This document shows, one piece after another, positions 8,034 to 16,070 of a DNA stretch of 37,958 nt (positions are counted from its first letter, which is position 1; every line of letters begins with the position of its first letter). The stretch comes from Thiobacillus sp. UBA6918 (lineage in GTDB: Bacteria; Pseudomonadota; Gammaproteobacteria; Burkholderiales; Thiobacillaceae), in NCBI GenBank assembly GCA_002450925.1, contig DKAU01000041.1:6677-44634 (forward strand), given 5' to 3'. The notes under the pieces are model-generated. The model was not told where the DNA came from. It did no database searches and worked only from the letters and a program-made list of their open reading frames with translations. The translations under genes were made by a program, and so were the position numbers.

Positions 8034-8061
8034 TTTCCAATATACTGGGGTGGAGTATACT
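8034..8061 (+). promoter_or_regulatory. RcnR/DmeR-type operator overlapping candidate dmeF promoter
   Basis: The core TACTGGGGTGGAGTA at 8043-8057 matches the RcnR operator plan, a G-tract flanked by TACT and AGTA. It lies 28 bp before dmeR and 89 bp before dmeF. A candidate dmeF promoter is TTTCCA (8034-8039), 16 bp, TATACT (8056-8061), so the operator fills the spacer. Repressor binding there would block polymerase. The operator is well supported; the promoter hexamers are tentative. Confidence 0.75.
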
Positions 8062-8146
8062 TTCGGCTGTCGATTTAACAACCCCCTGGTCGTTTCGGAC
8101 GCGCGCCTGCCAATCTGCCGGACACCAAACATGCTCAGGAATAAAC

Positions 8147-9103
8147 ATGCATACACATAATCTTTCGCAATGGACTCACGAGCATGTATTTGACTCGGGG
8201 AGCCATGCAGCGGAGCGCGGCACCCGTGCGGTGATGTGGATTACCGCCGTCATGATGATTATCGAAATCTTTGCTGGATGGTGGTTCAACTCCATGGCCT
8301 TGCTTGCGGATGGGTGGCACATGAGTTCCCATGCCGTGGCCATTGGCTTGAGCGCCTTTGCATATGCAGCGGCACGTCGCTACGCTAAAGACCCTCGTTT
8401 TGCCTTCGGTACCTGGAAGATAGAAGTTCTCGGTGGATTCGCCAGCGCGATCTTTCTGCTCGGGGTAGCCCTGATGATGGTTGTGGCATCAGTTGAAAGA
8501 ATCTTCTCTCCGCAACCCATTCATTACCAGGAAGCGATCTTCATCGCGGTGATCGGGCTGATCGTAAACATTGTATGCGCCGTGATCCTTGCCCGAGCAC
8601 ACGATCATGACGACAACGGTCACCACCACGCGCCTGGTCATGGCCACGATCATGGGCACCACCACCATGACCTCAATCTCAAGTCTGCTTACCTGCACGT
8701 GGTTGCCGATGCAGCCACATCCGTCTTGGCAATTATTGCGTTGACGGGTGGCTGGCTTTACGGATGGTCATGGCTCGACCCCGTTATGGGTATCGTCGGC
8801 GCGGCACTCGTCGCGATATGGGCCAAGAATCTGCTTCGGCAAACCGGTACAGTTCTCCTTGACCGTGAAATGGACCATCCCGTCGTGGATGAAATCCGCG
8901 AAGTAGTGGAGACTGGAGCGGGGAACGGAGATACGAAGATCGCTGATCTGCACGTCTGGCGTGTTGGCAAGGGGAAGTACTCATGCGCCTTGAGTGTGGT
9001 CACTCACGATACTAACTTAACACCTGTACGAGTACGGGAACAGCTTGCTCAGCATGACGAAATAGTCCACTCAACAATCGAGATTCATCACTGCTTGCCC
9101 TGA
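8147..9103 (+). CDS. dmeF: CDF-family Co/Ni efflux transporter DmeF
   Basis: A cation diffusion facilitator of 318 aa in the inner membrane that exports divalent Co/Ni in exchange for protons. Six helices are visible. The TM2 metal site reads ADGWHMSSH (Asp55, His58, His62), the DmeF-type variant of the CDF site. TM5 carries His184 and Asp188 (HVVADAA). Between TM4 and TM5 lies a histidine-rich cytoplasmic loop (about 152-174) that probably collects metal. The cytoplasmic C-terminal domain ends STIEIHHCLP. The start at 8147 has AGGA seven bases upstream; an earlier in-frame start would lie inside dmeR. Regulation by dmeR through the operator at 8043-8057 is expected. Confidence 0.93.
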   Translation: MHTHNLSQWTHEHVFDSGSHAAERGTRAVMWITAVMMIIEIFAGWWFNSMALLADGWHMSSHAVAIGLSAFAYAAARRYAKDPRFAFGTWKIEVLGGFASAIFLLGVALMMVVASVERIFSPQPIHYQEAIFIAVIGLIVNIVCAVILARAHDHDDNGHHHAPGHGHDHGHHHHDLNLKSAYLHVVADAATSVLAIIALTGGWLYGWSWLDPVMGIVGAALVAIWAKNLLRQTGTVLLDREMDHPVVDEIREVVETGAGNGDTKIADLHVWRVGKGKYSCALSVVTHDTNLTPVRVREQLAQHDEIVHSTIEIHHCLP

Positions 9104-9134
9104 CCCCCGACTAGTCGCAAAGGAGGCCTTATAA

Positions 9135-9173
9135 ATGTTTGTAACAGGGCATAAACACGCCTCTAAGAGTTAA
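9135..9173 (+). CDS. Possible 12-residue mini-ORF with strong SD
   Basis: ATG at 9135 is preceded, 8 bases away, by a near-perfect Shine-Dalgarno (AAAGGAGG, 9119-9126) and encodes MFVTGHKHASKS before TAA. It lies 31 bp after dmeF. The sequence can also fold (GAGGC/GCCTC, TGTTT/AAACA), so it may be a structured 3' end rather than a translated gene. No family is recognised. Confidence 0.25.
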   Translation: MFVTGHKHASKS

Positions 9174-9228
9174 AGCGGGACGGGCCACTGTCAGACCCAA
9201 ATCGGACGCTGGGACGCTCCTAATTTCT

Positions 9229-9244
9229 GATATCGGGCGATATC
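9229..9244. repeat. Inverted repeat between dmeF and hypE
   Basis: GATATCG and CGATATC form a perfect 7-bp inverted repeat around a GG centre; the flanks extend it with one mismatch. It lies 15 bp from the hypE stop in a convergent gap. No T-run follows on either strand, so it is a weak terminator candidate or a palindromic binding site. Confidence 0.4.
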
Positions 9245-9258
9245 TGAATTACACTTCA

Positions 9259-10263
9259 TCAACAAATTCTCGGTAAAGGGTCATCCTCCAGTTCATCCAG
9301 CAGTCGCTTGCCGCCCAATTCGGTCTCCAGCACCACGCGAGATTGGCCAGGTTGGATGTGTCCAATGATTGCAGCCTCTTTGCCTTCCGGCATCGTGCGC
9401 CAGGCTTTCAGGATGGCTTCGGCAGTGTCGGGTTTCGCCACGCTAACGATGCGCCCTTCGCAGGCTAGGTAGTAGGGATCGTAGCCCAGCATTTCGCAAA
9501 CAGACTGAACTTCATCGCGCACAGGAATGCTCATCTTTTGCAGGATGAGATCGTTGCCGGTAGCGCGGGCAATTTCATGTGTGACGGTGGCCAGTCCACC
9601 GCGGGTGGGGTCACGCATGAATTTCAAGCCGGGCAGGTTCCATGCAGCGCGCGCAAGCGGCAATACGGAGGCGGAATCGGATTGGAGGTTTCCTGACAAG
9701 CCGAATTGTTCGCGTGCCAGCATGACGGCAATGCCATGATCGCCGATGGAGCCGGATACCAGAACGATGTCTCCTGGTTCGATATTTCCCATGCCCAGTT
9801 TGTTCTTGCTGGCACGCTGGCCGATACCCGCGACTGACAGATAAAGCCCGCCGCCTTCTGAACGGCGCACGACCTTGGTGTCACCGGCAGCAACTTGGAG
9901 ACCGTTTCCCTTGGCAGCCTTGGCAAAACTTGCGATGAGGCGGTCCAATACCGATATTTCCAAACCCTCTTCGATAATGGCCGAAAGCGTGGCGTAACGC
10001 GGCTCTGCCCCGGCCACAGCGAGATCGTTGACGACGCCATGCACAGCGAGCGAGCCGAGATTTCCGCCCGGAAATTCCAGCGGCTGCACGGTGAATCCGT
10101 CGGTCGTCACCATGATGTCGCCATTCAGGCCTGGCAGGTGCACGGCATCGGCATCGGTATCGAGCGTCGGGTTTCCAAGATGCTTCGAAAAAATCTCTGC
10201 GATCAGTTCGCGCATGTAGCGGCCACCATTGCCGTGGGCGAGAAGGATGCGTTCGTCGTTCAT
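9259..10263 (-). CDS. hypE: Hydrogenase maturation protein HypE
   Basis: PurM-like ATP-dependent dehydratase of 334 aa. It accepts a carbamoyl group from HypF on its C-terminal cysteine and dehydrates it to thiocyanate, supplying the cyanide ligands of the [NiFe] centre. The glycine-rich start (LLAHGNGGRYM), GDIMVTTDGFTV and DPTRGGLATV are typical, and the chain ends PRIC with the required Cys334. The start at 10263 overlaps the hypF stop (ATGA); a longer upstream frame would run far into hypF and was rejected. It is last in the hypCABDFE operon. Confidence 0.97.
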   Translation of the reverse strand: MNDERILLAHGNGGRYMRELIAEIFSKHLGNPTLDTDADAVHLPGLNGDIMVTTDGFTVQPLEFPGGNLGSLAVHGVVNDLAVAGAEPRYATLSAIIEEGLEISVLDRLIASFAKAAKGNGLQVAAGDTKVVRRSEGGGLYLSVAGIGQRASKNKLGMGNIEPGDIVLVSGSIGDHGIAVMLAREQFGLSGNLQSDSASVLPLARAAWNLPGLKFMRDPTRGGLATVTHEIARATGNDLILQKMSIPVRDEVQSVCEMLGYDPYYLACEGRIVSVAKPDTAEAILKAWRTMPEGKEAAIIGHIQPGQSRVVLETELGGKRLLDELEDDPLPRIC

Positions 10264-12524
10264 TGTTTGTGTTTTGAATAGAGGAATTCCATCACCTGGC
10301 CCAAGCATACCCCGCCATCGTTGACGGGTACACGTTGGGGCATATGCACCCTGAATCCATGTTGTTCCAGTAAGGCTTTCGCCATTTCGGTCAGCAGGCG
10401 GTTCTGGAACACGCCTCCCGTGAACCCGACATCGTCGATGCCTGTTTCTTCGCGCAGTCCCATGGCCTGTTGAAGCATGGCCCGAGCAAGACTGGCATGG
10501 AAGCACGCCGCGCGATGCGAGGGCGAAAGGCCAGAATCCGTCAGCATCGCCAGAAGCGGAGCCCAGTCTGTTTCCAGCAAGCCGGCTTCATTTTTTTCAA
10601 GAGGCAAGGGGACAGGATCAACTTTTCCGGCTTGCTCTGCTGCCATGGCTTCCAGTTTCATGGGTCCTTCACCTTCGAAGCTTGCATGGGTGCAGATGCT
10701 GGTCAAAGCGGCGGCGGCGTCGAACAACCTACCTGCTGAACGCGTAGGCGGTGCGTTGATGCCTTTTTGCCATGCGGAAAACAGCAGTTCCGGCGCAAAC
10801 GGGGCGGCATGGCCGTTTTCCCACAACAGAGCAGCGGCGGAACGCCAGGGCTCGCGACCAGCCTGTTCTCCACCAGGAAGGCGAAAGGGACGAAAGCTTG
10901 CAGCACGCTGCCAGAGACCGGGAGCCCCTGCAAAGGCCTCGCCACCCCACAATTCGCCATTTTCGCCCAGGCCCACGCCATCCCAGGCGAACACGATCCA
11001 CTCTTTAAGCTCTGGGAATTCCCAGGCCAGCGCCGAGGCATGGGCGCGATGATGCCAGGCCTGGAATGTCGGCAATCTGCCTTCGCGTATAAAGTGGCGG
11101 TAGCCATAGTTGGGGTGTCGGTCGACAAGCAGGCGCGCTGCCTTGATCTGATACAGCACCTGCAGATCGTGCGCCACGTTTGTCAGGGTCTCCAGACTTT
11201 TGATACTGGACAAATCCGCAATATGAGGTGAGATCACAACGCGGTTTTTCCAGGCCAGTGCGATGGCATTCTTGGTGTGCGCGCCCAGGGCCAATACCGG
11301 TTCCGGAAGTTCAACGGGCAGTTCGAGTTCAACCGGAGCCATTCCCCGTCCAAGCCTGAAAGGCCTGGGTTTTGATGCAATGATGCGAAACACGGAATCA
11401 TCCGCAGGCCGTGCGATAGGGCGGTCGTGATGCAGGAATGCATCAGCCACCTTGTGTAAACGTTTTTGCGCTTCGTCGTTGTTGGTGATGACCGGTTCGC
11501 CGCTGATGTTGCCCGAGGTGGCAACCAGCGGTCCGCCGAACCCTTCCAGCAAAAGCGTGTGCAAAGGACTATAGGGCAGCATGCAGCCGATTTCGTTGAG
11601 CCCGGTGGCGATTTGACTGCTCAAATATTCGGGATGTTTCTTTGCCAGCAGCAGAATGGGGCGCTGGGGGGATTGCAGCAAAGACAAGCTTTGTTCATCG
11701 AGTTCCACGCTTTGGTTCAATGCACTCCCGTCCGCGGGAAACATTACCGCCAGCGGTTTGTTAGGGCGACGCTTGCGCATGCGCAGGCGGTCTATGGCTT
11801 CGTCATTGCGTGCATCGCACATGAGGTGATATCCGCCGATGCCTTTTACTGCCAAGGTGTAACCGTCCCTGAGGTATTCGATTGCGGCTGCCAGTGCGGC
11901 CTCATTACCCTTTATTTCAGGCTCACCTGGTTCTACGAAAATAAGTTGTGGACCGCAGACTGGGCAGGCAACCGGTTCGGCATGGAAGCGTCGGTCAAGC
12001 GGGTCTATGTATTCCCGTTCGCATTCTGGGCAGAGCAGGAAGTCTTTCATCGTGGTGCGCGGACGGTCGTAGGGCAGGGACTCGATCAGCGTGTAGCGCG
12101 GCCCGCATTGTGTGCAGTTGATGAAAGGGTACCGATAGCGCCGGTCGTCCGGATTGTTCATTTCGAGAACACAGTCTTCGCAGGCGAAGAAATCCGGCGG
12201 CACGTGGATGTGCGCTTCGCCCTCGCGGCTGGTCAGGATGGCGAATAGGGTGTGAAGTTCAGGTGGAACGGATGTGGTTACTTCCAGCTTGGGGCGAGAG
12301 ATTGCGGGTGCCTGCCTGATAAGCGCATCGGTAAAGCGTCCAAGATTTTCTTCGCTGCCTTCAGCATGGATTTCCACACTGCCGGTGACATTGCGTACCC
12401 AGCCGCTCAGATTGAGTTCATGCGCGAGGCGATAGACGAAAGGCCGGAAACCAACACCCTGCACTTGTCCTGTGATCAGAAAATGCCGTGCATGAATTTT
12501 TTCATTTGGCAAACCCGCTGGCAT
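10260..12524 (-). CDS. hypF: Carbamoyltransferase HypF
   Basis: This 754-aa multidomain enzyme makes carbamoyl-adenylate from carbamoyl phosphate and passes the carbamoyl group to HypE. In order: acylphosphatase-like domain (GQVQGVGFRPFVYRLA near residue 18), two zinc-finger repeats (CEDC/CTQC and CPEC/CPVC), a YrdC-like domain (ending near GPLVATSGNISGEP), and the C-terminal Kae1-like transferase domain with GVFQNRLL and VPVNDGGVCLGQ. Its ATG follows the hypD TAA with no gap, and it overlaps hypE by 4 bp. All domains look intact, and the length is in the usual 750-800 range. Confidence 0.97.
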   Translation of the reverse strand: MPAGLPNEKIHARHFLITGQVQGVGFRPFVYRLAHELNLSGWVRNVTGSVEIHAEGSEENLGRFTDALIRQAPAISRPKLEVTTSVPPELHTLFAILTSREGEAHIHVPPDFFACEDCVLEMNNPDDRRYRYPFINCTQCGPRYTLIESLPYDRPRTTMKDFLLCPECEREYIDPLDRRFHAEPVACPVCGPQLIFVEPGEPEIKGNEAALAAAIEYLRDGYTLAVKGIGGYHLMCDARNDEAIDRLRMRKRRPNKPLAVMFPADGSALNQSVELDEQSLSLLQSPQRPILLLAKKHPEYLSSQIATGLNEIGCMLPYSPLHTLLLEGFGGPLVATSGNISGEPVITNNDEAQKRLHKVADAFLHHDRPIARPADDSVFRIIASKPRPFRLGRGMAPVELELPVELPEPVLALGAHTKNAIALAWKNRVVISPHIADLSSIKSLETLTNVAHDLQVLYQIKAARLLVDRHPNYGYRHFIREGRLPTFQAWHHRAHASALAWEFPELKEWIVFAWDGVGLGENGELWGGEAFAGAPGLWQRAASFRPFRLPGGEQAGREPWRSAAALLWENGHAAPFAPELLFSAWQKGINAPPTRSAGRLFDAAAALTSICTHASFEGEGPMKLEAMAAEQAGKVDPVPLPLEKNEAGLLETDWAPLLAMLTDSGLSPSHRAACFHASLARAMLQQAMGLREETGIDDVGFTGGVFQNRLLTEMAKALLEQHGFRVHMPQRVPVNDGGVCLGQVMEFLYSKHKQ

Positions 12525-13643
12525 TTATTCAACAGCCGCTTCAGCGCGTTCACGCACGCCGCCTGCCCACCAGATCCGACATGCACCTTCGTCCGACACC
12601 ATGCACGGACCAATGGGGTGGCGCGGCGTACAGGCAGCGCCAAACAATCGGCACTGATTGGGGTAGATCTTTCCAAGAACGACCTGAGCACAGTCGCACC
12701 CCGGGGGCATCTGGCCCGCACGGCGGCGGGCTTTGTCGTTGAAATCGGGAAAACGCAGGCGTGCATCATGCGCTGAGAAGGCAGGTTTTAGCGCATAACC
12801 GGAGCCGGGGATAATGCCGATGCCGCGCCAGTTGGCATCTACAACATCCAGCGTTTGCTCCAGCAGCCGGCGAGCAGTCGGATTCCCGCCCGGGTGGGCT
12901 ACTTCCGGATAACAGTTGTCGAGGAAACGTTCGCCACTTTGCAATTGACGCAGCACTGAATAGAAAGCGGCAAGCAGGGATTCAGGGGAAAAACCGGCAA
13001 CAGCGGCAGGCAACTTGTGCTGCTGAACCACGAATTGCCATTCCTCTGGCCCCATCACGGTGGAGACATGCCCGGGCGCGACCAGTGCATCGAATCCTGG
13101 TTTGCCGGAATCGAGCAGCATGGCCACAGCCGGCCAGGTCAGGCGACCCGACAACAATATATACAGGTTGTCCGGCACTCCCTCGGCAAGCATCGCAGCA
13201 ACAGGTGCAGTAGTGGTCTCGAACCCGGCCGCAAAGAACACCACGGTTTTGTCCGGATTTTGTAGCGCGATCTGTTTGGCTTCTGATGGGCTGGCGATGG
13301 GGCGCACATCGGCGCCGGCAGCCTTGGCTTCGTCCAGTGATCGAACCTCGCCTTTTGCAACGTTGACGGGCACACGCAACATGTCCCCGAACGCTACAAG
13401 AATGACCTTCTCGTGCTGAGCCAGCTGGATGGCCTGGTAGATGTCCTCCTCCGGACATACACAGACCGGGCAGCCAGGACCCGGAATCAATTCGACGTTG
13501 GCTGGAAGCGTGCCGCGCAACCCCGCCTGGGTGATGGATCGTTCGTGCCCGCCGCACACGTTCATGATGCGTATGGGCTGGTTGAAATTGAGGTCACGCA
13601 GTTTCTCCAGCCAGTCCCTGGCTGTATGGGCTGGCTGGCTCAT
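12525..13643 (-). CDS. hypD: Hydrogenase maturation protein HypD
   Basis: Fe-S scaffold protein of 372 aa on which, with HypC, the Fe(CN)2CO unit is assembled. Conserved motifs are NVCGGHE with Cys30, GPGCPVCVCP with Cys58, Cys61 and Cys63, and GFETTTAP. The C-terminal part has the [4Fe-4S] cysteines around PGCDCAQVVLGKIYPNQC, plus a later cluster region. The start overlaps the hypB stop by 4 bp, and the stop abuts hypF. The protein acts in the cytoplasm upstream of nickel insertion and should serve both hydrogenases in the window. Confidence 0.97.
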   Translation of the reverse strand: MSQPAHTARDWLEKLRDLNFNQPIRIMNVCGGHERSITQAGLRGTLPANVELIPGPGCPVCVCPEEDIYQAIQLAQHEKVILVAFGDMLRVPVNVAKGEVRSLDEAKAAGADVRPIASPSEAKQIALQNPDKTVVFFAAGFETTTAPVAAMLAEGVPDNLYILLSGRLTWPAVAMLLDSGKPGFDALVAPGHVSTVMGPEEWQFVVQQHKLPAAVAGFSPESLLAAFYSVLRQLQSGERFLDNCYPEVAHPGGNPTARRLLEQTLDVVDANWRGIGIIPGSGYALKPAFSAHDARLRFPDFNDKARRRAGQMPPGCDCAQVVLGKIYPNQCRLFGAACTPRHPIGPCMVSDEGACRIWWAGGVRERAEAAVE

Positions 13644-14440
13644 GCGGTGTGCAAAGCTGCTCCATCCGGTTGAATGGCGGGGCGACGGGTGGAGCCGCCT
13701 GCTGCCAATGAGCGCTGTGCGGCAAGTTGTTCGCGCAGCCAGTTATGCCAGGTCTCCATGCCAATGTCCTTGCGCGCAGACAGTTGCATGACTGGCGCGA
13801 CGTTCGCGAGATCGCGCACATGGCTCGTTGCGCGCGCGGGATCAAAATCATCGAGAAATGGAAGCAGGTCGGTTTTGCTGATCACCACGGCATCGGCCGC
13901 ACGAAACATCACCGGATACTTGGCAGGCTTGTCGTCACCCTCGGTGACGGAGAGCAGGGTCAGGTTGACATGCTGGCCCAGGTCGAAGGAAGCAGGGCAG
14001 ACCAGGTTTCCGACGTTTTCAATGAAAAGGACGTCAATGCCGTCAAGGTTCATGTGGTGTAGTGCTTCATGCACCAAGTGGGCGTCGAGATGGCAGGCCG
14101 TGCCAGTAACGATCTGGTGGGCCGGCACGCCCTGGGCACGGATACGCTCAGCATCGTTTTCGGTTTCCAGATCGCCTTCGATGACGGCAATGTTGAATTC
14201 ACCCTTCAGCGCCCGGATGGTAGCTTCCAGCAGAGCGGTTTTTCCGGAACCGGGGGAAGACATCAAGTTGATGGCCAGAATCCCGCGCGAGTCGAAATGA
14301 GCCCGGTTGTGCGCAGCCTGATCGTCATTTTTCTTGAGCAGGTTTTGCAGCACGGAAACGGTGGTGGCTCCGGGTTCAACTGGCCTGTAGGCAAACTTCC
14401 GGTTTCCTGGAGTTAGATTGCATCCGCAGGTGTCACACAT
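13640..14440 (-). CDS. hypB: Nickel-insertion GTPase HypB
   Basis: SIMIBI-class GTPase of 266 aa that delivers nickel with HypA. The N-terminal high-affinity metal motif is MCDTCGC (Cys2, Cys5, Cys7). Walker A is SSPGSGKT at 61-68. The dimer-interface metal site has TGTACHLDA, and GTP specificity is suggested by SKTD. Unlike some HypBs there is no histidine-rich nickel-storage stretch after the N-terminus. The start at 14440 lies 8 bp inside hypA and its stop overlaps hypD. The C-terminal 20 or so residues after WLREQLAAQ are low-complexity and probably disordered. Confidence 0.97.
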   Translation of the reverse strand: MCDTCGCNLTPGNRKFAYRPVEPGATTVSVLQNLLKKNDDQAAHNRAHFDSRGILAINLMSSPGSGKTALLEATIRALKGEFNIAVIEGDLETENDAERIRAQGVPAHQIVTGTACHLDAHLVHEALHHMNLDGIDVLFIENVGNLVCPASFDLGQHVNLTLLSVTEGDDKPAKYPVMFRAADAVVISKTDLLPFLDDFDPARATSHVRDLANVAPVMQLSARKDIGMETWHNWLREQLAAQRSLAAGGSTRRPAIQPDGAALHTA

Positions 14441-14816
14441 TTTCAGGCCTCGTTAACTCACCGCTCATTTCAGACAATTGTAGCTCTACGCTTTCCAGTA
14501 TCAATTCGTCGCCCGATACCAGTTGCGTGTGCCAGTCACCGCACGTACCGCAAAGCAGGCGATTCATGGCCGCTTCTGTTTCAGCGCCGCAGGTTTGGCA
14601 GTGCACACGAACGGGAGCCTCGACCAAATCCAGTGTGGCATGTTCAGCAAATGTGCCCGCAGCGGCAAGGGGGAAGGCGCCGGCGAGCAAGTCTGGCACC
14701 ACGCCGGAGAGTGGGCCAATAAGCACACGGAGGGAGGTAACGCTGTCAGCATTCCGCTCTAGCACAAGGTTTTCAATCTGTTCGACCAGGGCCTGGGCGA
14801 CGGAGAGTTCATGCAT
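14433..14816 (-). CDS. hypA: Nickel metallochaperone HypA
   Basis: A 127-aa nickel chaperone that partners with HypB. It begins MHELSVAQALVEQIE, where the N-terminal Met-His-Glu binds nickel. The zinc domain has two CxxC pairs (CQTC and CGTC). The start at 14816 was chosen because the MHE N-terminus is invariant in the family and its ATG overlaps the hypC stop by one base (TGATG). A Met 13 codons upstream is in frame but would add a non-family extension. It overlaps hypB by 8 bp. Confidence 0.96.
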   Translation of the reverse strand: MHELSVAQALVEQIENLVLERNADSVTSLRVLIGPLSGVVPDLLAGAFPLAAAGTFAEHATLDLVEAPVRVHCQTCGAETEAAMNRLLCGTCGDWHTQLVSGDELILESVELQLSEMSGELTRPENV

Positions 14817-15043
14817 CAGCCAGTTTCTTCCAATATCTGATCGAACAGTTCCCATGCAGACTGGGCATCAGCCTCGGTAACTTTCTGGATGGCATAGCCC
14901 ACATGCACCATAACGTAGTCACCTATCCTGGGCAGTTCGTCCTGCATCATGAACAGACTTACATCGCGATAGATGCCCTTGGCCTGGCAGCGGGCCATGA
15001 AACCGTCGACGCTTTCAATCTGCATGGGAATGGCAAGACACAT
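14816..15043 (-). CDS. hypC: Hydrogenase maturation chaperone HypC
   Basis: Small OB-fold chaperone (75 aa) that carries the iron cofactor precursor from HypD to the hydrogenase large subunit. It starts MCLAIPMQIE; Cys2, exposed after Met removal, and His47 (VHVG) are the key conserved residues. It is the first gene of the minus-strand operon hypC-A-B-D-F-E, divergent from the hydrogenase operon. Only one hypC-like gene is present, so it may serve both large subunits unless another lies outside the window. Confidence 0.96.
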   Translation of the reverse strand: MCLAIPMQIESVDGFMARCQAKGIYRDVSLFMMQDELPRIGDYVMVHVGYAIQKVTEADAQSAWELFDQILEETG

Positions 15044-15185
15044 GTTTTTTGGCTGTATGTGGTTTGATCTATGAAATAACAGTCTAGCGCCATGAATTGC
15101 ACATTATGGTTTCTCTGCTAAAAAAAATTAGTCGAGCGTTTTAGTTGGTTGTTATAACCCGTCAATAAGACTAGATTTATTAATA
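15044..15185. promoter_or_regulatory. Divergent hyp / hyn promoter region
   Basis: These 142 AT-rich bases separate hypC (minus) from hynD (plus) and must drive both operons. A palindromic GTTATAAC at 15151-15158 within GGTTGTTATAACC may be a -10 or a binding site. I found no convincing sigma-54 -24/-12 element and no full FNR box on either strand. No regulator gene for H2 sensing lies in the window. Confidence 0.5.
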
Positions 15186-15659
15186 ATGAAAACAGTCATC
15201 CTTGGTATCGGCAACACGCTCTTGAGCGACGAAGGGGTCGGTATCCACGTTCTGGATGCGCTGTCAAAAATGGATCTTCCCTGGGACGAGGTAGAACTTG
15301 TTGACGGAGGTACCTTGTCCTTTACGCTGGCCGTGCCCATCGAGGAAGCGGATTTCCTTGTTGTCGTAGATGCTGCCCAACTCAAATCCCCTCCGGGCAC
15401 CATTCAACTTTTCAAAGGCGAGGAAATGGACAGTTTTCTGCTGGGGAACCGCAAATCCAGTGTTCATGAAGTGGGTTTGACCGACCTGATGGCGATCGCC
15501 AGGCTGACTGAGAGTTGGCCGGAAAAGAGGGCACTCTTGGCCATCCAGCCGGAAAAGCTTGATTGGGGTGATGCACCAACCGAACAGGTGCAATTTGCTA
15601 TTCCCGAAGCCTGTCGCCAGATCAGAACGCTCCTGGAGGAATGGCATGTCGTCCATTAG
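15186..15659 (+). CDS. hynD: [NiFe] hydrogenase maturation endopeptidase (HynD/HyaD-type)
   Basis: Nickel-dependent protease of 157 aa that trims the C-terminus of the hydrogenase large subunit after cofactor insertion. It starts MKTVILGIGNTLLSDEGVGI. The nickel-sensing ligands known from HybD correspond to Glu16, Asp62 and His94. Its target is expected to be HynL, whose C-terminal tail after the last His is 15 residues. It is the first gene of the plus-strand hydrogenase operon and overlaps hupH by 14 bp. The second protease at 32109-32576 probably serves HydA. Confidence 0.94.
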   Translation: MKTVILGIGNTLLSDEGVGIHVLDALSKMDLPWDEVELVDGGTLSFTLAVPIEEADFLVVVDAAQLKSPPGTIQLFKGEEMDSFLLGNRKSSVHEVGLTDLMAIARLTESWPEKRALLAIQPEKLDWGDAPTEQVQFAIPEACRQIRTLLEEWHVVH

Positions 15660-16059
15660 CCAGATTCCAGTTCAAGTACTTACAGCGAATGATGGATTGA
15701 CAGGACAGGCCGAGGCGGTGCTGACCGAAATTGCCGAAATGCTCAGCCGGTTTCTGGAAACCGGGAAGGGCGACAGTATCGATCTGCGAAGCTTGCCCTT
15801 GTCGCCTGCTGACAAGATTTGGCTGGATGAGCAACTAGGAAGAGGCGAAGTGGAGATTGGCATAGATGCTGGCGGTCGATCGGTGGTGACCGAAACGGCT
15901 TATGCGGGTGTCTGGAAGATCGAACATCGCGACACGGAGGAACGGATTGTGGCTGAGCTGATCGAGGTGACTGCGATGCCTGAGATTGTGCAGCCACATA
16001 AAACTGACATCGAAAAGTCGTACAACACACTGCAATCAAGCTTGAAGCAAATTTCTTGA
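15646..16059 (+). CDS. hupH: HupH/HyaF-type hydrogenase expression protein
   Basis: This 137-aa cytosolic protein has the HupH C-terminal-type domain: TEIAEMLSRFLETGKGDSID, then LGRGEVEIGIDAGG, then ETAYAGVWKIEHRD, which is typical of HyaF/HupH. The family is linked to maturation or Fe-S loading of the small subunit in uptake hydrogenases; the precise activity is not settled. It is about half the length of standard HupH/HyaF (about 280 aa), corresponding to a single domain. The start at 15646 has CTGGAGGA just upstream and lies inside the end of hynD. Confidence 0.85.
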   Translation: MSSISQIPVQVLTANDGLTGQAEAVLTEIAEMLSRFLETGKGDSIDLRSLPLSPADKIWLDEQLGRGEVEIGIDAGGRSVVTETAYAGVWKIEHRDTEERIVAELIEVTAMPEIVQPHKTDIEKSYNTLQSSLKQIS

Positions 16060-16070
16060 GGGAGCAGAAG

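Noticed and set aside
8003..8146. Longer N-terminus for DmeF reading through the operator
   Set aside because: It would overlap dmeR and the regulatory site; the Met at 8147 has an SD and begins the family sequence.
11466..12248. 260-codon open frame on the plus strand opposite hypF
   Set aside because: Shadow of HypF zinc-finger and YrdC coding sequence; composition is not protein-like.
15055..15075. FNR-like box (TTGAT followed by CTAT) upstream of hynD
   Set aside because: The second half-site does not match ATCAA.
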